Source: DAOUCP01 sp034432155
GTDB lineage: Bacteria > Chloroflexota > Anaerolineae > Epilineales > Epilineaceae
NCBI GenBank assembly: GCA_034432155.1
Contig: DAOUCP010000096.1
Span: forward strand, 1 to 19,118
DNA: 19,118 nt
Reading direction: 5' to 3'
Below the pieces are notes generated by a model. That model had not been told where the DNA came from, did not search any database, and saw only the letters and a list, made by a program, of their open reading frames with translations. Every line of letters starts with the position of its first letter. Position 1 is the first letter of the stretch. The translations under genes and the position numbers were made by a program. Below are positions 6,646-14,678 of the stretch, piece after piece.

Positions 6646-7221
6646 CTACCGCCGGGGCGGCAAGAGGTCGTCTGGCCGGTCAACGTCGCGCAACGCGTGG
6701 GGGCAGATGCCAGACGCCACCAGGTCGGCGGCCGTCAACTCCTCGAGCGGCAGTTCGGCGGCGACTTGTCGCAGCGCCCGCTGACCGGCCAGGTACGCAG
6801 CCTCGAAGGTCGGCGCCGCGCTGGCCGACCAGAACGACGGCAGGAACTGCCGCTGTCCTGCGCAGGTCACCAGCCGCGCACCGATCCCCGGCGGCAGAGG
6901 TTGACCCAGACGCCGCAGGAGCGGCACGCTGAGGTAGGGCAGATCGCAAGCGAGCAGCAGCCAATCGCAGGCCGGCGCCTGGCGAAGCGCTGCGGCGACG
7001 GCCTGGACCGGCCCGCCGCCCGGCTCAAGGTCAGCCACGGCTTGCCCTGGCGCCGGGACCGGCTGGCGTGAGCCGACCACCAAGAGCGGTGAGGCCACCT
7101 GTGCGGCCACGGCGATCACGCGGTCCAGCATGGTCTGGCCGTCGACGACGAAATGCGCCTTGTCGCTGCCGAAGCGGCGCGAGGCCCCGCCCGCGAGAAT
7201 GATCGCCATCGGGGGGTTCAC
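6646..7221 (-). CDS. mobA: Molybdenum cofactor guanylyltransferase MobA
   Basis: 191 residues, the normal MobA size. It transfers GMP from GTP to molybdenum cofactor to make the (bis)MGD form used by DMSO-reductase-family enzymes. The nucleotide-binding signature IILAGGASRRFGSDKA lies at about residues 7-22. The substrate loop DLEPGGGPVQAVAAAL corresponds to the usual GPLxGI region, LLLACDLPYL is the metal-binding Asp segment, and DVDRPDDL matches the C-terminal NxNTPEDL-like motif. Translation probably begins at the GTG at 7221, whose GTGA overlaps the stop of the MoeA-MobB gene; an ATG at 7209 is the alternative. Together with moeA-mobB it would supply the cofactor for the catalytic subunit encoded upstream. 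Confidence 0.93.
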   Translation of the reverse strand: MNPPMAIILAGGASRRFGSDKAHFVVDGQTMLDRVIAVAAQVASPLLVVGSRQPVPAPGQAVADLEPGGGPVQAVAAALRQAPACDWLLLACDLPYLSVPLLRRLGQPLPPGIGARLVTCAGQRQFLPSFWSASAAPTFEAAYLAGQRALRQVAAELPLEELTAADLVASGICPHALRDVDRPDDLLPPRR

Positions 7222-8978
7222 GTTGGCACCAGTGCGGCCGCAATCTGGGCCGTCAGGTCAGCCGGGAACAACGCCTCGTAAGGCGCCTCAACCGGCCGTC
7301 GGAGAACCCACGAGTCCGGTCTCTCCGGGGCGGCGGCAAGGCTGAAGCCGGAGCTCTCGACGAGCTCGATCCGCACATGTCGCATCGCGGTCCGCTGGAA
7401 CCCTTCTACCAGCACCAGGTCGACGTCGCCGGCGAAGCAGTCAAGCCAGGGCCAGAGCTCTTTTTGGTTGGTGCCGTGCACGAAGAGACTGGCATTGTCG
7501 GGCCCGAGGAGCAGCACTCGGCTGGCGCCGGCCTGGCCATGCCGCCACGAGTCTTTGCCCGGCGTATCGATCTTAGGTTGGTGGCTGGCATGTTTGACGG
7601 TCCCGACGCGTAAGCCCGCCGCTCTGAGCTGTGGCAGCAGCAGTTCCACGAGCCGAGTCTTGCCCGAGTTGGACGGTCCCCAGATGCCGCACAGCGCCGG
7701 TAGGTCGCCGGCCACACGCAGCGTAAGCCCGGTCAGCGCGCCGAGCTCGAAGACCGCTTCGACTGGATGCCCGGCGGGCAACGGCTCGGCGCTTTGCAGC
7801 TCCGCGACCAGGCCCTGCCGGGCCGCTTCGCGCAAGATGGCGCTGCCTTGCCGGGCGGGCAGGCCGAGGACCGGGGCACCACCCTCCTGGCGGAGCTCGC
7901 CGCGCAAGAGGTACCGGCGCATTCGGCCCGGCGACCACGGCTGCGCCAGTGGCAGACGGATTCTGGGGGGCGGCTGCCACCGCCCGCCAGCCAGGACGGT
8001 GAGCGCCGGAGCCACGAGTTGCTCACAACTGGTCAAGGCGGCCAGCGGATTGCCGGGCAAGCTGAAGATCAGGACCTTCTGACCGTCGGCGCGATCGCGC
8101 CACCCGAACCGCACCGGCTTGCCCGGCTTCACCGCGACCGCGTTGAACTCAGGCACCAGTCCGGCCGCCCGCCAAGCATCGGCCAGCACGTCGCGCTCAC
8201 CGACCGAGGCGCCACCGACGGTCAGGACCAGATCGGCCCGGTCGACCGCCGCGTTGAGCCAATCGGCGACCGGCTCGGTCTGGTCCGGCAGCCAGTCGGG
8301 ATCGTGGCTGACCGCGCCGTGCTCGGTTAGCCAGGCGAGCAGCATCGGGGTGTTGACATCGACCACGCCAGGGCTGCCGGCCGCCAGCGCCTGCGGCGTG
8401 ACGAGCTCGTCGCCGGTGACCAGCAGTGCCACCCGCGGCAGGCGATGCACGAGTAGCTCGGCCAGACCAGCCGAAGCGGCCAGGCCGAGGGCGGCCGGCC
8501 GTAACCGGCAGCCCGGCTCGAGCAGCCGTTCGCCGGTTTGGTACTCCTCGCCGGCCCGGCGCACATGTTGGCCAACGGGGACCGGCTGGTCAAAGGCCAC
8601 CGTGCTGCCGTCGGGTGAGGGACGGGCCACCTCCTGCACCACCACCGCGTCGGCGCCGGCCGGGATCACGCCGCCGGTGAAGATCCGGATCGCCTGCCCG
8701 GGGCCACACGCCGCCCGCGCCGGCCGACCCGCCTCGCTGCGATCCACCACGGCCAACTCGACCGGCCGAGCCACGCTCGCCGCCAGCAAATCCTCGGTCC
8801 GCACCGCGTAGCCGTCCATGGCGGAGTTGTCGGCTGCCGGACAGCAGTGCGGGGCGCAAACCGCCTCGCCCAGGTACCGGCCAACCGCCGCGGCCAGTTC
8901 GCAACGCTCCAGTCCAACGGGCCGGGCGTGGCTCAGCACGAGCGTGCGGGCCAGGTCAAGATCGATCGGCTCGGTCAC
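7218..8978 (-). CDS. Molybdenum cofactor protein: MoeA fused to MobB
   Basis: 586-residue fusion. The first roughly 400 residues are MoeA (molybdopterin molybdotransferase), which inserts molybdate into adenylylated molybdopterin. Markers are NSAMDGYAV, the VGGASVGERD molybdopterin-binding loop, VAVKPGKPVRFG and FSLPGNPLAALTSCEQL. The last roughly 170 residues are MobB, a P-loop adaptor: LCGIWGPSNSGKTRLVELL (Walker A GPSNSGKT), VGTVKHASH and the DLVLVEGFQ segment. Translation most likely starts at the GTG at 8978 (VTEPIDLDLART), with GGAG seven bases upstream; an in-frame ATG at 9083 would lie in the hairpin. The gene overlaps mobA by 4 nt. One polypeptide thus couples Mo insertion to guanylation, which fits dedicated maturation of the neighbouring molybdoenzyme. 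Confidence 0.93.
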   Translation of the reverse strand: MTEPIDLDLARTLVLSHARPVGLERCELAAAVGRYLGEAVCAPHCCPAADNSAMDGYAVRTEDLLAASVARPVELAVVDRSEAGRPARAACGPGQAIRIFTGGVIPAGADAVVVQEVARPSPDGSTVAFDQPVPVGQHVRRAGEEYQTGERLLEPGCRLRPAALGLAASAGLAELLVHRLPRVALLVTGDELVTPQALAAGSPGVVDVNTPMLLAWLTEHGAVSHDPDWLPDQTEPVADWLNAAVDRADLVLTVGGASVGERDVLADAWRAAGLVPEFNAVAVKPGKPVRFGWRDRADGQKVLIFSLPGNPLAALTSCEQLVAPALTVLAGGRWQPPPRIRLPLAQPWSPGRMRRYLLRGELRQEGGAPVLGLPARQGSAILREAARQGLVAELQSAEPLPAGHPVEAVFELGALTGLTLRVAGDLPALCGIWGPSNSGKTRLVELLLPQLRAAGLRVGTVKHASHQPKIDTPGKDSWRHGQAGASRVLLLGPDNASLFVHGTNQKELWPWLDCFAGDVDLVLVEGFQRTAMRHVRIELVESSGFSLAAAPERPDSWVLRRPVEAPYEALFPADLTAQIAAALVPT

Positions 8979-9073
8979 GGCTGCGCTCCGGTGCCCTCGG
9001 GCTCGAGTCGCAACATCATGAGCCGGGCGCGCACGCGCCACGGGCTGCCCGAGCGGCCAAGCTGCTGGTCCGA

Positions 9074-9112
9074 CAAACGCCAAGCGCCGGCGTTGCCGCG
9101 CGGCGCTTGGCG
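9074..9112 (-). terminator. Strong hairpin after the porin gene, possible terminator or attenuator
   Basis: CGCCAAGCGCCG (minus 9112-9101) pairs perfectly with CGGCGCTTGGCG (9089-9078): a 12-bp stem around an 11-nt loop. On the minus strand it is followed by TTTG. It lies about 33 nt after the porin stop and about 100 nt before the moeA-mobB start. The T-run is short, so it may terminate only partly or stabilise the 3' end of the molybdoenzyme/porin message. Confidence 0.55.
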
Positions 9113-9144
9113 GAACGTGGTCTCGGGTCTCCAGTCGGGTGGAG

Positions 9145-10284
9145 CTACAGCGACCACTTCGCGATCAGGTCGACGTACAGCCGATCCGTGTCGCGACCTC
9201 CGGTGGCCGTGAGCGGCTGGTGCCGATCGAAATGGAAGTAGCTCAGCTCCAAGGTCAACCAGTCGAAGATCGGTGCCCCGTAGCCAATCTCGAGGCCGCT
9301 GTGGAAGCCCGTGCCCTCGCCGAGATCGCTGTCCGCCCAGGAGCTGAACACGGCATTCTGGCCGACGTCGCGCCACAGCGCATAGCCCTCACCGAACGGC
9401 AGCTCCGGGCAGTCGAGCCGGACTTCGTAGCCTGCCTTCTGGGTGGAAGCCGCGGTGTTCAGCACGTATTCGACGCCGCCACGGACCGGCTTGCCGAACA
9501 GCCGAAACGGGTAGTCGAGCCGCACGCGCCACGTGGTGATGGACGGATCGACGATCCGACGCGTCTCGGCCACCGTGTCGCCGTCCAGATCGAGATTCGC
9601 GAACCCGTTGGTGAATTGCGTGAACTCGCTCGATCGGAAATTGATCGCTTGCAGGCCGGCGAAGTGGTAGAGCCCGGTGGTCAGCGTCACCGGCCCGAGG
9701 TTACCGCGCACCTGACCGGCCACGAGATACGGGTCGCTGGTGGCCCCGAACATGGCGTTGACGAAGTACGCTCCGGCGGTCACCGATGGCTTTTCGAACC
9801 ACCCAAGCGGGCCAGCAGGCTTCCACTGCGCGGCCACCCCCGGCGCCGTCAGGTCGCCGTCGAAGAGAATCTCGCTGGCGCTCCACAGGCTCTGCAAGGG
9901 CACCTTGCCGGCACTCAGGGTCAAGGTGTCCCAAGGCCGGTAGTTGAGCTGCAGGGTGTCGAGCCCAACGGTGTCGTGCTCGCCGCCGGTGCGGCCGAAC
10001 ACCGTCAGGTTGCGGGACACCGGATCGTGGGTCTCGGTGGCCACGCGGACACGCCAGTCCAGCCGTCCATCCAACTGCTTGATCGTCCACCCGGCTCGAA
10101 TCCGAGTGCGTCCGCGAGCCCGATACGGGCCGTCGGACCGGTCCCGGCCATCGTAGCGTGCCCGGGCGTCGCCGAAGAAGCTGATCTCGTCTTCGGCCCG
10201 CACCAACACGGGCGTTAGCAAGGCACTCAGGGTCACCAACACTATCAGCCATCTACGGGCTGCCTGCTCGCGACCATCGCACAC
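9145..10284 (-). CDS. Outer-membrane porin (putative porin, single beta-barrel)
   Basis: 379 residues with a Sec signal (about 1-30, RRWLIVLVTLSALLTPVLVRA). The mature part is rich in alternating polar and aromatic beta strands (for example RIRAGWTIKQLDGRLDWRV, GLDTLQLNYRPWDTLTLSAG) and ends in LYVDLIAKWSL. That C-terminus resembles an outer-membrane assembly signal, although the last residue is Leu rather than Phe. It resembles the alginate/phosphate-porin-like putative porins. The GTG start at 10284 is supported by GGAGGTGA six bases upstream. It lies 38 nt after the molybdoenzyme catalytic gene, so it is probably co-transcribed and may admit the anionic substrate or release the product. 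Barrel type is fairly sure; the solute is unknown. Confidence 0.85.
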   Translation of the reverse strand: MCDGREQAARRWLIVLVTLSALLTPVLVRAEDEISFFGDARARYDGRDRSDGPYRARGRTRIRAGWTIKQLDGRLDWRVRVATETHDPVSRNLTVFGRTGGEHDTVGLDTLQLNYRPWDTLTLSAGKVPLQSLWSASEILFDGDLTAPGVAAQWKPAGPLGWFEKPSVTAGAYFVNAMFGATSDPYLVAGQVRGNLGPVTLTTGLYHFAGLQAINFRSSEFTQFTNGFANLDLDGDTVAETRRIVDPSITTWRVRLDYPFRLFGKPVRGGVEYVLNTAASTQKAGYEVRLDCPELPFGEGYALWRDVGQNAVFSSWADSDLGEGTGFHSGLEIGYGAPIFDWLTLELSYFHFDRHQPLTATGGRDTDRLYVDLIAKWSL

Positions 10285-10322
10285 GGGTCACCTCCGATCT
10301 CAGCACTCTTGTGGCTCTCGTC

Positions 10323-13300
10323 TCACCCGCCCACCGGTTCCAGCCGGACCATGGTGTCGTAGAAACTGACACTACCGCCGACCGGGTCCACCAGACAGGT
10401 GTTCTTCAACGTTGGGTCGGTCCACATCGCTGCGTTGGCGTGCACCCCATGCGTGCGACCCTCGTCCCCGCGAATGAGGTGTCCATCGATCTCCACATCG
10501 CGCGAGCCCGTCGCCCAATGGCCGAAGCCCAGGGCGAAACTGATCACTCCGGGCCGGACCGTGCTCGTGACCACCACCCGCCCAACCATCGGCTTGCGGC
10601 CGGCGGGCCCCAGCTGCCACTCGCCGTTGGGATTGCTCGCGCTCACAACCTTGACCATCTGCTGGTCTTGCAGCCCGAGTCGGGCGGCGTCTTGCGGGCT
10701 GACCAGGATGCCGTTGTCGGGCATCAACTGCACCAGCCACGGACAGGCCACCGTCCGGCTCTTGGTCTGACTGATCGTCCGGTGGGTCAGCAGCGACAAG
10801 TCGTAGCCGGCCGCGAGCTGGCTGGTGTCGTTGCCCACGTAGTCCTGGATCGGCACGTAACAAGCCTGGCCGCGCAGTTTCCGGCCGGTCCCGGCGTGGA
10901 TGGTGGTGGCCGTCTTCTCCTGGTAGAGGTTCAACAGCGCGCCGTACGGATGCGCGCTGCGTTCGCCGGCCCAGGCCTTGGCATGCTCCTCGAACCGGCC
11001 GCCCCGATTCAGGACGGTCACCGCCTGTGGCCAGACCTTCTCGCCCACGATCCGCCGCCAACGCTCGGCGTCGAAGACCGTGCTCGGCAAGTGCGCGCGG
11101 GCCTTGGACAGCAGCTCGATTTCGGCTGCGGAGGCGGCCGCCACGCCTTTGGAGCCGTCGGGCGCCTCGCCGAAGGCCAGATTGGCCACGCCGCGGAGGT
11201 AGTAGTCATCGGGGTGGCGCAAGTCAAGGCCTTCGCCCAGGCCGTTGGCGCCGAAGCCCGGCAGCCCGAGCCGCTCGGCCAGTCCGAGCAACATCGCCTC
11301 GAAGCTCAGCGGCATCCGCTGCCCGAAGACGGTGCACTCCTCGGTCACGGGCGCGATCACCGGCTGCCGCAGCGGCTGCACCTTCTGCGGCATATTCGGA
11401 TGGCTGCCATGGAACTCCCAGCGCTCCAAGTAGGAGAGATCTGGAAAGATGTAGTCGGCGTACATCGAGGTCGGGCCGATCACGATGTCATTGGCGACGA
11501 ACAACGGCAGTCGCTCAGGATCGGCCAGAATCTCGATGTTGGTGTGCCCCGCCGGCAGCGCGTAAGTCGGAGCGCCCATGTAGAAGAATAGCGCCTTGAC
11601 CGGGTACGGGTAGGCGTCGCCGATCGACGGCACAATCTCTTCGTAGATATCGCTCGACAGCGGATACCAGTGCCGGCGCGCCGGATAGCCGGCGAACAGG
11701 GTGCTCTTCTCGTAGGCCAAGCCGTGACGGATGGAGCTGATCCCGAAGCTGGTCGGCTTGCCCGGGTGGTTTTCGAGATTGTACAGCTCGCCCTTGCCCT
11801 TGCCCTGGGTATCGTACGTGCTCGCCTGACAGAGGCCGCCTTTGGCGTCGTAGTTGCCCAGCAGCATGTTGAGGGTCATCCACGCCAAAACGTTGTAGAA
11901 CCCGTTGGTGTGCTGCGCCGCGCCGCGATGAACATCGACCGCGGCTTTCTTGCCGTGGCTGGTTAGCTCTTCTGCGACCGCTCGCACCTGGTTCGGATCC
12001 AGGCCAGCGATGGCGCACCAGTCCTCGATGGTGTGCTCGCTGGCCGCCTCCAGCAGGATTTGCAATCCCGACTTGACCCGGGTGCCGTTCGGCAAGGTGG
12101 CATCCACCAGCAGATCGCCGACCTGTGGCGTGGTGGCATCGTTCGGGTCGACCGCGGTCGGCCGACCATCGACCATCACCACCATGAACTTCTCGGTGTA
12201 CTCCTTGCCGTCGGGATCTTGGCGCTGTTCCGCGGTCGCCAGTCCAACGTCGGCGGCGCGGACGAACTTGCCTGGCTGGCCGTCCTTGACCTCGACAAGC
12301 CAGGTGGCGTTGGTCCAACTGGTCTCCCCCGCGGCGAGCGCGGCAGCCTTGTTCGCGCAGCGCAGGACGGTCGCGTCAAACCGCTGCTGCTCAATCACCC
12401 AGCGAATCATCGCCATCGCCAGCGCGGCATCCGTACCGGGCTTGATGGGCAGCCAGTAGTGCGCCTTGGAGGCCAGCTTGCTGAATCGCGGATCGACCAC
12501 TGCGATGCGTGTCTTGCCGCTGGCCAGATTGGCAGTCAGCCGCACCGTCCGGTTCGGCGGCCCATAGTTGGCCTCGAACAGATTCGCGCCGACGAACAGA
12601 ATGAACTCGGCGTTCTCAGTATCCGCCTGCCAGTAGAACTTCTTGCCGCCCGTGAACTTCCCGCCGAGATACTGCTCGCTGATCGCCTTGCACGTGAAAT
12701 ACAAGGAGCCCTGACAGACCGTCGTGTGCCCGTGGGCATTGACCGTGCCGAGCCCGGCCGCGAATCGCCTGTACAATTCGCCTCGACCACCCTTGATGCG
12801 GCCCCACGCGACCACGACTTGGTTGTTGCGTGGGCCGAGATCCGGATGGTCCGGGTCGATCAAGACCCCGAGGTGGGCCCGGTGCTTGTCCTGGAACTCG
12901 CGCACCAGTGCCTGTTTGGCCGGCGCGTCCGGGGCGGCCCAGATCGCCTCCACATCGGCCGCCATCGCCTTGCCGACCGCCGGATCTCGCAAGGCCATCA
13001 GGCTCCGCAGGCCCTCGACCTCGCGGTTCTCTTCTCCCGGCACGGCGGCGAACAACTTGCCGCCCTCGCAAATCTCGGCGATGGCCTGCTCGAACGGGAT
13101 GGACACCCACTTGTTCTCGCCTCGCCGGCCGGCACGCTTGAGCACCCGCCGCAGACGATAGGGGTCATAGGCAATCTGCAATCCGCTCTGGCCCTTCGGG
13201 CAGATCGCGCCGTCAACGGGCGCCGCCGCCTCGGGTGCCGTGCTGTAGGGCAGGTGCGGGAGCATCGTCCAGGGGTTATACGGGTTGCCATCGATCTTGG

Positions 13301-13541
13301 TCAGCGTCCCGTCCTCGATCTTCGCCTTGATCCCGCAGCCGGTGTTGCATTGCAGGCAGGCGCTGTAGAGGATGTGCTCCGGGGCAGCCCGGTCATACGG
13401 CGCATCCGGCCGGGCGCCCGGGTAAATGGCCGGCGCTTCGCCCTGGGCCGCGGATCGCTCGGCAGCCAGGCCAAAGCCGAGCAGGGCTCCGCCCGCAAGC
13501 AACTGACGTCGGGAAGCAGCTTGGTGGTGTCGATCGGCCAT
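10323..13541 (-). CDS. Tat-exported molybdopterin oxidoreductase catalytic subunit, TtrA-like
   Basis: 1072 residues. A twin-arginine signal (ASRRQLLAGGALLGFG, residues 9-24) precedes a [4Fe-4S] site CLQCNTGC (Cys62, Cys65, Cys69) with a distant fourth ligand Cys114 (GAICPKG). That wide third-to-fourth spacing resembles TtrA rather than the roughly 27 residues of ArrA. The likely Mo ligand is Cys276 in HTTVCQGS. Remembered TtrA landmarks recur: FEQAIAEICEGGKLF, AMAMIRWVIEQQRFDA, ETSWTNATWLV, VKSGLQILLEAA, TSHGKKAAVDVHRG, NGFYNVLAWMTLNMLLGN. Length is also near TtrA (about 1020) and well above ArrA (about 850). The start has AGGAGG seven bases upstream. It should bind Mo-bisMGD and act in the periplasm with the adjacent iron-sulfur subunit. 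Tetrathionate reduction is the nearest named activity, but arsenate, antimonate, selenite or polysulfide reduction cannot be excluded, and the ArsR context argues for a metalloid link. Confidence 0.9.
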   Translation of the reverse strand: MADRHHQAASRRQLLAGGALLGFGLAAERSAAQGEAPAIYPGARPDAPYDRAAPEHILYSACLQCNTGCGIKAKIEDGTLTKIDGNPYNPWTMLPHLPYSTAPEAAAPVDGAICPKGQSGLQIAYDPYRLRRVLKRAGRRGENKWVSIPFEQAIAEICEGGKLFAAVPGEENREVEGLRSLMALRDPAVGKAMAADVEAIWAAPDAPAKQALVREFQDKHRAHLGVLIDPDHPDLGPRNNQVVVAWGRIKGGRGELYRRFAAGLGTVNAHGHTTVCQGSLYFTCKAISEQYLGGKFTGGKKFYWQADTENAEFILFVGANLFEANYGPPNRTVRLTANLASGKTRIAVVDPRFSKLASKAHYWLPIKPGTDAALAMAMIRWVIEQQRFDATVLRCANKAAALAAGETSWTNATWLVEVKDGQPGKFVRAADVGLATAEQRQDPDGKEYTEKFMVVMVDGRPTAVDPNDATTPQVGDLLVDATLPNGTRVKSGLQILLEAASEHTIEDWCAIAGLDPNQVRAVAEELTSHGKKAAVDVHRGAAQHTNGFYNVLAWMTLNMLLGNYDAKGGLCQASTYDTQGKGKGELYNLENHPGKPTSFGISSIRHGLAYEKSTLFAGYPARRHWYPLSSDIYEEIVPSIGDAYPYPVKALFFYMGAPTYALPAGHTNIEILADPERLPLFVANDIVIGPTSMYADYIFPDLSYLERWEFHGSHPNMPQKVQPLRQPVIAPVTEECTVFGQRMPLSFEAMLLGLAERLGLPGFGANGLGEGLDLRHPDDYYLRGVANLAFGEAPDGSKGVAAASAAEIELLSKARAHLPSTVFDAERWRRIVGEKVWPQAVTVLNRGGRFEEHAKAWAGERSAHPYGALLNLYQEKTATTIHAGTGRKLRGQACYVPIQDYVGNDTSQLAAGYDLSLLTHRTISQTKSRTVACPWLVQLMPDNGILVSPQDAARLGLQDQQMVKVVSASNPNGEWQLGPAGRKPMVGRVVVTSTVRPGVISFALGFGHWATGSRDVEIDGHLIRGDEGRTHGVHANAAMWTDPTLKNTCLVDPVGGSVSFYDTMVRLEPVGG

Positions 13542-13569
13542 GCTGGCACCTCCTGTGGCCTCGCGGGCG

Positions 13570-14529
13570 TTAATCCGGGTCGATGTAGAAGCAGTGCGGG
13601 ACGGTGCCCCGCTCCGGCAGCAGCACCGTCGGCTTGTACTGCTCGCGCAACTCGCTCACGAGGCTGGCGGGGTCGCGCACATCGCCGAAGTAGGTGGCTC
13701 GTCCGATGCAGGTCGTGACGCACATCGGGAGCTGGCCGGCCTCGAGTCGGTGCAAGCAGAAGTGGCACTTGCGGGCCTTGCCCACTGGCGGCGCTTCCTC
13801 GGCCCGCTGCCAAGCCTTGCGGTACTCGTGGTTGGGCCGCGCTTCGTAGGGTGAGCCGCCACCTTGGACCGGCCGCGTGTCGCCCGTCGGATTGCCGGCC
13901 GCGAGCGAAGCCGTGTAATAAGCGCCGCGGTCCATCGTCCGATGGTGGTAGGGACAGACCTCGACACAGGCTTCGCAGCCGATGCACTTGTCGTAGTCGA
14001 TCACCGTCACCCCGTCGGCCCGTTTCCAGGTGGCATCGACCGGGCACGTCGGCACGCAAGGCGGCTCCTCACACTGATTGCAAGGCCTGGGCAAGAAGTG
14101 CAGCTTGACCGCGGGGTAAGTGCCCGACTCCTCGATCGACACCGGCCGGTAAACGACCCCGGGGGGCAGGTTGTTCTCCGCGATGCAGGCCACCGTGCAG
14201 GCGTGGCAGCCGACGCACTTGCGTCGATCAATGACCATGCCCCACCGGCGTTCTTCCACCGGCTTGGCCATCGCCTTGACCAGCTCGCGCTGCATCCGCA
14301 GCAGCACGTCCTCGCCAGTCTCCGGCGCGATGCTCACCACCTGGCTCAGGTCGCGGCGAGTCGCCTCTCCGCGCGGATCCCGCGCCGCGGATGACTGCTC
14401 CTCCTGCCCGGCCGCCGGCCCACCCAGCGCCAGACTGATGCCGGCGGCCAAGCTGCTTGCCAACGCCCCGCGACGCGACGTCGGTCGCTCGACGGCTGGA
14501 TCAACGACAGGCGAACGCTCATCCACCAT
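13570..14529 (-). CDS. Tat-exported four-cluster ferredoxin subunit, TtrB/PsrB-like
   Basis: 319 residues. The N-terminal region carries a twin-arginine-like segment (PTSRRGALASSLAAGISLALGG, read from residue 17) and a 50-residue linker. Sixteen cysteines then form four [4Fe-4S] sites: Cys105/108/111/115, Cys150/153/158/162, Cys182/185/188/192 and Cys255/258/270/274. The order and the HRLEAGQLPMCVTTC and VPHCFYIDPD segments match TtrB/PsrB/NrfC-type electron-transfer partners of molybdoenzymes. The start follows GGGAGGTGG closely; GTG one codon later (14526) has a more usual spacing. A longer in-frame reading to 14814 would run through the operator and arsR3, so I rejected it. It lies 28 nt before the catalytic gene. 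No third, membrane-bound quinol subunit follows. Confidence 0.92.
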   Translation of the reverse strand: MVDERSPVVDPAVERPTSRRGALASSLAAGISLALGGPAAGQEEQSSAARDPRGEATRRDLSQVVSIAPETGEDVLLRMQRELVKAMAKPVEERRWGMVIDRRKCVGCHACTVACIAENNLPPGVVYRPVSIEESGTYPAVKLHFLPRPCNQCEEPPCVPTCPVDATWKRADGVTVIDYDKCIGCEACVEVCPYHHRTMDRGAYYTASLAAGNPTGDTRPVQGGGSPYEARPNHEYRKAWQRAEEAPPVGKARKCHFCLHRLEAGQLPMCVTTCIGRATYFGDVRDPASLVSELREQYKPTVLLPERGTVPHCFYIDPD

Positions 14530-14595
14530 TCCACCTCCCGGAGGGCCGGTGCACGCTCTCTGCGAACCCTCGGCGCGGCCGAGCATCCATAGGGA

Positions 14596-14615
14596 TACAT
14601 CGATGCATCGATGTA
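14596..14615. promoter_or_regulatory. Perfect 20-bp palindrome, probable ArsR operator of the molybdoenzyme unit
   Basis: TACATCGATGCATCGATGTA is identical to its reverse complement over all 20 bases. It lies between arsR3 (stop at 14679) and the ferredoxin-subunit start (14529), in a strip more AT-rich than its surroundings. Its ACATC-NA-TGCA core recurs at 6576-6589 and, shortened, at 6121-6136. A dimeric winged-helix repressor such as ArsR3 is the natural ligand. I could not choose a convincing -35/-10 pair here; TTGTAG (14633-14628) and TTGGCA (14645-14640) are weak -35 candidates. Confidence 0.65.
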
Positions 14616-14678
14616 CGACGATGACGCCTACAACGTAATTGCCAAGCTCATTAGGAGGGTTGGCGATCGGCGCGTCGC

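Noticed and set aside
8975..9155. Possible 60-residue gene between porin and moeA-mobB ending in GTGA
   Set aside because: The frame has no Shine-Dalgarno site, starts inside the porin end and runs through the 12-bp hairpin; no family is recognised.
10323..13541. Assignment of the catalytic subunit as ArrA (arsenate) or arsenite oxidase
   Set aside because: Length, third-to-fourth cysteine spacing and several remembered segments fit TtrA better. No Rieske-type small subunit is present for arsenite oxidase. The ArsR context alone does not prove the substrate.
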